Positions 59,581 through 64,000 of a stretch of 64,000 nt of DNA are shown one piece after another. Position 1 is the first letter of the stretch; each line of letters begins with the position of its first letter. The notes beneath the pieces are model-generated. The model searched no databases. It was not told the origin of the DNA and saw only the letters and a list, made by a program, of their open reading frames with translations. A program made the translations under genes and the position numbers. The DNA comes from Kordia jejudonensis (GTDB taxonomy: Bacteria; Bacteroidota; Bacteroidia; Flavobacteriales; Flavobacteriaceae), in assembly GCF_001005315.1 (NCBI RefSeq), contig NZ_LBMG01000009.1, positions 62,001 through 126,000 of the forward strand, in the 5' to 3' direction.

Positions 59581-60648
59581 CTACAACCACTTTTTTCTTC
59601 GGAAGTAAATTAATAGTGCGAGGAATAGCATGATCATAATTCCCCAAAGGATATAATAACTGTATTTATAGTGTAATTCGGGCATGTTTTCGAAGTTCAT
59701 TCCGTAAACACCCACAAGAAACGTTAATGGAATAAATATGGTGGAAATGATGGTGAGTACTTTCATAATCCCATTCATTTTGTTGCTCATGTTGGTCATG
59801 TGCATATCCATAAGTCCCCAAACCATCTCTCGGTATAAATCGATATTGTCATTTATTTGTAAGATATGATCTTGTAAATCTTTGAGATATTCGTGTATTT
59901 TTATGGTAATGAGTTCCGATTCTGACTTTACAATTCGGCTGATAACTTCTCTAGACGGAAGTATATTTCTGCGTAAGCGAAGTAAATCCTGTTTTAGGTA
60001 TTGAATGTCTTTTGAAATATCTTCACGAGAACTTTCTAAGAACAATTCGTCTTCTGCCAATTCTACTTTTGAACCAAATAATTCAATAACTACGGCATAA
60101 TTATCTACAATAGCATCTATGAGTAAAAATCCCAAATAATCAGCTCCAGAGTTGCGCAATCGGCTTTTTTGATTGTGAAATCGTTGTCGGATTGGGTTAA
60201 AGATATCTTCATCTGTTTCTTGAAATGTCAACACGTAATCTTTTCCAATAATGATAGAAATATGCTCCGTAAGCAATTCATTATTTTGATTGTGATATAA
60301 CATTTTCATTACGACAAAAATGTAATTTTCGTACTCGTCAATTTTTGGGCGCTGATTGGTGTTTACAATGTCTTCTAAGATCAGTGGATGCAACTTGAAA
60401 TACTCTCCGATTTTGGAAATATCCTGTGCTTTATTTAGTCCATTTACATTAATCCAAGTGACTAAATTATTGTTTTTGACATCAAATATTTCCTTAATTT
60501 GGTTTGTTTTGTAAGTACTGTACACTTCATTGGTATACTCATGTACTTCTAACAATGTTTCTGGGTTTTCTTTTTCTCCTAAATACACCACTTCTCCAGG
60601 AGCTTTTCCGAGACTTTTATGCGCTGCCGTTTTTTTTCTTTTTTTCAT
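59581..60648 (-). CDS. corA: CorA family magnesium/cobalt transporter
   Basis: 355 aa. Long cytosolic N-domain (e.g. LHPLILEDIVNTNQRPKIDE near 105) and two C-terminal membrane helices joined by the GMN motif, seen as GVYGMNFENMPELHYK near 320. The second helix ends in a basic tail FRRKKWL. All CorA hallmarks are present; ion preference (Mg, Co, Ni, Zn) is not deducible. Preceded, 35 nt upstream on the same strand, by the small MscS-like gene. Confidence 0.96.
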   Translation of the reverse strand: MKKRKKTAAHKSLGKAPGEVVYLGEKENPETLLEVHEYTNEVYSTYKTNQIKEIFDVKNNNLVTWINVNGLNKAQDISKIGEYFKLHPLILEDIVNTNQRPKIDEYENYIFVVMKMLYHNQNNELLTEHISIIIGKDYVLTFQETDEDIFNPIRQRFHNQKSRLRNSGADYLGFLLIDAIVDNYAVVIELFGSKVELAEDELFLESSREDISKDIQYLKQDLLRLRRNILPSREVISRIVKSESELITIKIHEYLKDLQDHILQINDNIDLYREMVWGLMDMHMTNMSNKMNGIMKVLTIISTIFIPLTFLVGVYGMNFENMPELHYKYSYYILWGIMIMLFLALLIYFRRKKWL

Positions 60649-60683
60649 GTATTGTATTGAACAAGTCCCTTAAGATATGAATT

Positions 60684-61244
60684 TTATAGAAGTTCTTCAT
60701 TTTCTGTGGGAATCGTTTCCTCGACAACTTCACTATTTTCTTGTACTTCTTCTTTTCCTAAAATTTCCAATCCCTTTTGCATTACTAAAGAATTGGGCAA
60801 AGAAATATTTTCTCCTGCATCGGTTTTGATGAAGAAATAAAATGCTGTAATATTTTTTACTTCGCCTACCCAATTGTAATCTTTGTCAATGATTTTGATA
60901 CGATGACCGATACGAACTGGATGGTAGAAAAATAGTATAAAACTTGCCGTAAGATTTGATAATAACGACCATTGTGCAAAGAATCCGACACCTAAAACCG
61001 CTAATACTGAAGAAATGAAAATGGTAAATTCTTCAAATTTTACGCCCCAAATGAGTGCCAAGAAAAATCCGCCAATTAGATAAATGACAAAGTAACAAAT
61101 ATTAAAAATTACTTTTCGTCGGTTGATTTCAATAGCTTGTACAAAGCTAAATTTACGGATTGCTTTTTTTATGACAATAATAATTACCATCATGATAGCA
61201 ATGAGTATTACAGAAAGTAATAGTTGCTCTTTAGGAATGATCAT
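60684..61244 (-). CDS. Short mechanosensitive-channel-domain protein
   Basis: 186 aa. Three N-terminal membrane segments (about 9-28, 47-66, 76-96) then an MscS-like beta domain (HPVRIGHRIKIIDKDYNWVG, EVKNITAFYFFIKTDAGENI, SLPNSLVMQKGLEILG). It lacks the C-terminal alpha/beta domain of MscS and ends in an acidic tail (SEVVEETIPTENEELL). Probably a minimal MscS-family channel or subunit. Same strand as the full-size MscS homolog at 61345-62259, with a terminator between, and 35 nt upstream of corA. Confidence 0.88.
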   Translation of the reverse strand: MIIPKEQLLLSVILIAIMMVIIIVIKKAIRKFSFVQAIEINRRKVIFNICYFVIYLIGGFFLALIWGVKFEEFTIFISSVLAVLGVGFFAQWSLLSNLTASFILFFYHPVRIGHRIKIIDKDYNWVGEVKNITAFYFFIKTDAGENISLPNSLVMQKGLEILGKEEVQENSEVVEETIPTENEELL

Positions 61245-61287
61245 GACTATATAATTTTAGAGTTATTACGGATATCAAATGTATAAA

Positions 61288-61323
61288 AAAAGTATAGATG
61301 GAATGTTTTCTATCTATACTTTT
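61288..61323 (-). terminator. Terminator of the MscS-family gene
   Basis: Perfect 12-bp stem AAAAGTATAGAT / ATCTATACTTTT with 12-nt loop; followed on the minus strand by TTTATAC. Confidence 0.8.
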
Positions 61324-61344
61324 ATACAATTTTTTATATGTGAA

Positions 61345-62259
61345 TTATTCTTCTTCTGAATTTTCAACGCTGTTTTTCTTGGAAATATTTAAGGTTTGAT
61401 CATCAAACTGTAATGTTCTGATTGGGAACGGAATGTTGATGTTTTCTGCTACGAAAGCCTGTTTTATCTTTATAATAGCTTTACTTTTTGCTTTCAGTTG
61501 TTCTAGGGAGTTTTCGGCATCAATCCAAAATCTACATAAAAAGTTAATAGAACTTCCACCAAATTCAGTAAAGTAAAACTCTACATTTTCAGAGTTTTCA
61601 ATTTGTTCAAAGGAATCTGCAATTACATTTTTAGTAATGCTTTCTACTTTTTCTAAATCGGATTCGTATCCTACGCCACATTCTACCATAACACGCATAC
61701 GTGTGGTAAGTGAGTAGTTTTTTATTGGATTTTCTAAAATGGTTTTATTAGGAATTACCACAATATTGTTGTCCGCTTCTTTTAAAACGAGGTAGTTGAT
61801 TGCGATATCAATTATTTCTCCTGCATATCCTGTAGTTTCGACCCAGTTTCCAATACGTACATTTTTTCTAAAAGATAATACAACACCTGAAATTGTGTTG
61901 GAAAGTGTTCCTTGTAATGCTAAACCAATTACAATACCCGAAATTCCTGCTCCAGTGAGTAATCCTGAAATTGAATCGCCTAAGTTTAATACATTTAACG
62001 CTAAAAATAGTCCAGCTGCAACAACGACTACAGCTACAACGCGCGCAATTAATTTTGCTACTGCCTTTTGTCGCACTCTATTTTGTACAAGCTTAAGTGT
62101 AGTTTTAAAAATTAATTTAGACAGTAAGTAACTTATAATCATTACAATAAGTGCTACTCCTAGATTTGGTAAGTTTTCTACAAATAAAACCCACCAACTT
62201 TGCAATTTTTCTAAAATAATTCCTGTTGTTGATTGTATGTCGTCAATGCCTTCCTTCAT
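61345..62259 (-). CDS. Mechanosensitive ion channel, MscS family
   Basis: 304 aa. Three N-terminal membrane segments; the pore helix TM3 is TGAGISGIVIGLALQGTLSN then TISGVVLSF. The MscS beta domain follows (VRIGNWVETTGYAGEIIDIA, VVIPNKTILENPIKNYS) and the C-terminal alpha/beta domain (AFVAENINIPFPIRTLQFDD). This is the full MscS architecture. It opens under membrane tension on osmotic downshock. Terminated by 61288-61323. Confidence 0.95.
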   Translation of the reverse strand: MKEGIDDIQSTTGIILEKLQSWWVLFVENLPNLGVALIVMIISYLLSKLIFKTTLKLVQNRVRQKAVAKLIARVVAVVVVAAGLFLALNVLNLGDSISGLLTGAGISGIVIGLALQGTLSNTISGVVLSFRKNVRIGNWVETTGYAGEIIDIAINYLVLKEADNNIVVIPNKTILENPIKNYSLTTRMRVMVECGVGYESDLEKVESITKNVIADSFEQIENSENVEFYFTEFGGSSINFLCRFWIDAENSLEQLKAKSKAIIKIKQAFVAENINIPFPIRTLQFDDQTLNISKKNSVENSEEE

Positions 62260-62320
62260 GTTCTTTTCTTTTTTTTAAGTGATAAATTTAATTGTACTAT
62301 TTTAAATGCTTAATATATGT

Positions 62321-62360
62321 AAAAAAACTGTTAATCTCCATATTTACAAGAGATTAACAG
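62321..62360 (-). terminator. Terminator of 62383-62925
   Basis: CTGTTAATCT / AGATTAACAG stem (62328-62337, 62351-62360) with 13-nt loop, then a T7 run on the minus strand. Confidence 0.8.
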
Positions 62361-62382
62361 CCAGTATTGATAATTTTGTATT

Positions 62383-62925
62383 TTAAAATTTTAAGTTGTC
62401 AAAAACTAAAACTTTAACCTCATTTGAATCTGTATCGTAATATTCCATAACAAAGTCGTTGTCTTTTGTATAGTATCCTACACCTGACATTTCTTTGGAA
62501 TTAATTACGTAGTAATCATTATATTTTGATTGTACTGCTCTTCCAACGTTGACTTCTTGATCATTTTCAAAAAAGCTGATATCCAAATCATTGTCATTTA
62601 GCTTAAAAGCATATTTCTTATTATTAATCGTATAATATTTTACTTTCGTAATTTCATCATATGCTGGGTCTTTGTCATTATCAATCATGTAGATTTTCGT
62701 AACTGCAGTTTGTGCAGGTACTCTATCTTGATTTAATTGATATCTTTGACTCTTATCAAATTTTACTTGTTTTGTTTTTTCTGTAATTACCTTCACTTTC
62801 GTGTTGATCATTTCACCATTTTTCATGGTGGTTGTCTTTTTAGTTTTAGAGGTAACTACTTTTTCAGTTTGGGCAAACATTAATGTTCCTGAGAACAAAA
62901 GTGCTATTGCTAATATTTTTTTCAT
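62383..62925 (-). CDS. Secreted protein of unknown function
   Basis: 180 aa with a signal peptide (MKKILAIALLFSGTLMFAQT, cleaved after AQ). A Lys/Thr-rich segment comes next (EKVVTSKTKKTTTMKNGEMI), then a mixed beta domain with alternating aromatic/acidic residues (e.g. YYTKDNDFVMEYYDTDSNEV). No family recognised. Monocistronic, 46 nt downstream of the DUF1328 gene, same strand. Confidence 0.75.
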   Translation of the reverse strand: MKKILAIALLFSGTLMFAQTEKVVTSKTKKTTTMKNGEMINTKVKVITEKTKQVKFDKSQRYQLNQDRVPAQTAVTKIYMIDNDKDPAYDEITKVKYYTINNKKYAFKLNDNDLDISFFENDQEVNVGRAVQSKYNDYYVINSKEMSGVGYYTKDNDFVMEYYDTDSNEVKVLVFDNLKF

Positions 62926-62971
62926 ATCTTTTTTTTATTGTTAGTATTGTATTCGCACTATGTCAGCGAGC

Positions 62972-63133
62972 TTATACTTTTCTTCTTCCTGTAATTAGAG
63001 AGATGATAAAAAGTACTAAGAATACAAAGAATAAAATTTTTGCGATTCCTGCTGAAGCTCCTGCGATTCCACCGAATCCTAATACTCCTGCGATAAGTGC
63101 TATAATAATAAAGGTAATTGTCCAACGTAACAT
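62972..63133 (-). CDS. DUF1328 family small membrane protein
   Basis: 53 aa: [53 protein letters not shown]. Two hydrophobic helices and a short basic tail, exactly the DUF1328/YtjA pattern. Inner-membrane, function unknown; often stress-related. ATG 63133, stop 62972-62974. Confidence 0.9.
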   Translation of the reverse strand: MLRWTITFIIIALIAGVLGFGGIAGASAGIAKILFFVFLVLFIISLITGRRKV

Positions 63134-63371
63134 AATTTATATTTTTTAAAGGTTTATAATTAATTGATTTTTGTTTGATACAAATGTACGCTGAGTTGCA
63201 TGTTTCGCTTTGCTGTATCAAATTTATGATTGACTCTTTTAAAAAGTACTTCAACTATTTTTAGGCAAAAACGAACCAAAATTGGGCATTTTTAGGGCTT
63301 TTTCGGCTTATTTTCAATGAAATGAATCAAAACCCAAAGTAAATGAGTCAATGCAACTAAGGGAATGATTG

Positions 63372-63379
63372 TACATTTG
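63372..63379 (+). promoter_or_regulatory. Probable -7 promoter element of the SRAP-like gene
   Basis: TACATTTG fits TAnnTTTG and is 58 nt before the start codon. The remaining 63134-63371 DNA shows no gene. Confidence 0.45.
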
Positions 63380-63436
63380 ATCCATACAATAGAACCACGA
63401 ATTATGACGCTTTTTTGAAAGCAAAAAACACAAAAA

Positions 63437-64000
63437 ATGAACTATAAATTATCAAATGTTGCCAGTAAAACTTCCTTAGAACTTACCTTTGGATTACCAT
63501 TACGATATCCGAATATATACAGATCCAAACTAAAAATAGACGGTTTAAAAGAACAATCAATTCCTATCATTACGATGCATGATCCGCACTATATAACAGA
63601 GGGAATTTGGGGAATTCTTCCTCAGAATTTTGAAGGCGAATGGAAAAAATTTCAACAATTAAAAACTACACTACATACGAATAGACAAGATATTTCTAAC
63701 AACATATTATATAAGGAAGCGCTTAATAAAAGACGTTGTTTAATTTTAGTTACAGGATTTTACATCTATAAAATAGTGGATACGGATGTTCGAAAATTTT
63801 TAGTAGAAAAAGAAAATGCAACTCCTTTTGCATTGGCAGGTATTTACAATATTTTAGGTGACGGATTTGTTACCTGTTCAGTAATCAACACGAAAGTTAA
63901 TGATTTGTTGTCTTCAGAAAAAAATCTGTACGATCATATGCCATTGGAAATTCCACTGTTATTTAAAAACATGTGGTTAAGTCATGAAACAGCTGAGAAC
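63437..64000 (+). CDS. SRAP-family (SOS response-associated) protein lacking catalytic residues; truncated by window end
   Basis: 188 codons visible from ATG 63437, open to the window edge. The SRAP fold is suggested by WGILPQNFEGEWKKF, the TNRQDI block and KRRCLILVTGFYIYKI, which parallel W-G-L-x-P, N-A-R-x-E and R-R-C-L-x-P-x-D-G-F-Y-E-W. Active SRAP proteins use Cys2, an Asn in N-A-R, the Glu of F-Y-E-W and a His before D-R-M-P. Here residue 2 is Asn, the Asn position is Thr, the Glu is Ile (GFYIYK) and the His is Tyr (LYDHMPLE), so the site appears lost. Could be a DNA-binding pseudoenzyme. Not a truncation except by the window. Confidence 0.75.
   Translation, partial: MNYKLSNVASKTSLELTFGLPLRYPNIYRSKLKIDGLKEQSIPIITMHDPHYITEGIWGILPQNFEGEWKKFQQLKTTLHTNRQDISNNILYKEALNKRRCLILVTGFYIYKIVDTDVRKFLVEKENATPFALAGIYNILGDGFVTCSVINTKVNDLLSSEKNLYDHMPLEIPLLFKNMWLSHETAEN

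Overview
The window looks like a chromosomal segment of a marine Flavobacteriaceae bacterium. The signs are low G+C, no Shine-Dalgarno sequences, several promoters of the Bacteroidetes type (TAnnTTTG at -7), a T9SS type B sorting domain, a membrane-anchored TPR-AraC regulator, a Lacal_2735-type mini-protein and KKxxLxLxKKSIS leader peptides. A Kordia-like genome would fit, but the genus is inferred, not shown. I saw no rRNA, tRNA, CRISPR array, prophage or complete insertion sequence.

Layout. 1-3.6 kb: phenylacetyl-CoA epoxidase operon paaE-A-B-C on the minus strand, with palindromic repeats in every gap, driven by a promoter covered by a 20-bp palindrome and followed upstream by a TetR gene (4.0-4.6 kb). 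3.7-8.9 kb: seven tiny precursor-peptide genes with a lanthipeptide-type leader, one carrying a one-base frameshift, interleaved with an aromatic amino acid hydroxylase and a GldL-like mini-protein; an eighth lies at 25.7 kb. 9-16.5 kb: GSCFA protein, alaS, then M23 peptidase-MerR-LemA-TPM-TPM. 16.7-25.6 kb: a large surface lectin-like T9SS protein, two paralogous secreted proteins, an outer-membrane beta-barrel protein and a divergent AraC regulator. 26-33.2 kb: GNAT/YoaP protein, der, small membrane proteins, a duplicated MITE-like element, a beta-propeller lipoprotein and era. 33.4-38.4 kb: TetR with an operator-like palindrome, SulP transporter-UspA-carbonic anhydrase, two mini-proteins.

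39-44.4 kb is a sulfur cluster: Crp/Fnr regulator, TauE/SafE exporter, CstB-like persulfide dioxygenase/rhodanese, single rhodanese and a YeeE/YedE transporter pair. Five transcription units each carry the palindrome TGTRAC-N4-GTTAC, always centred 29.5 bp upstream of the first base of the -7 element, so the Crp/Fnr protein probably activates its own gene and the whole cluster.

44.6-54.5 kb holds a gluzincin-like protein, a NarL-type response regulator, a TPR histidine kinase, and MORN, TPR and lipoprotein genes. Three promoters here share a second 20-bp inverted repeat (AATACG-N8-CGTATT-like), each 22 nt before a GAATWTT(G) box, which suggests a regulon of that two-component system. 54.8-64 kb: methyltransferase, DUF4345 protein, GAF histidine kinase, FAD oxidoreductase/DinB pair, CorA, two MscS-family channels, a DUF1328 protein, and a truncated (window edge) SRAP-family protein lacking the usual catalytic residues. 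A ~310-bp dispersed repeat occurs in opposite orientations at 4.6 and 54.6-54.9 kb.
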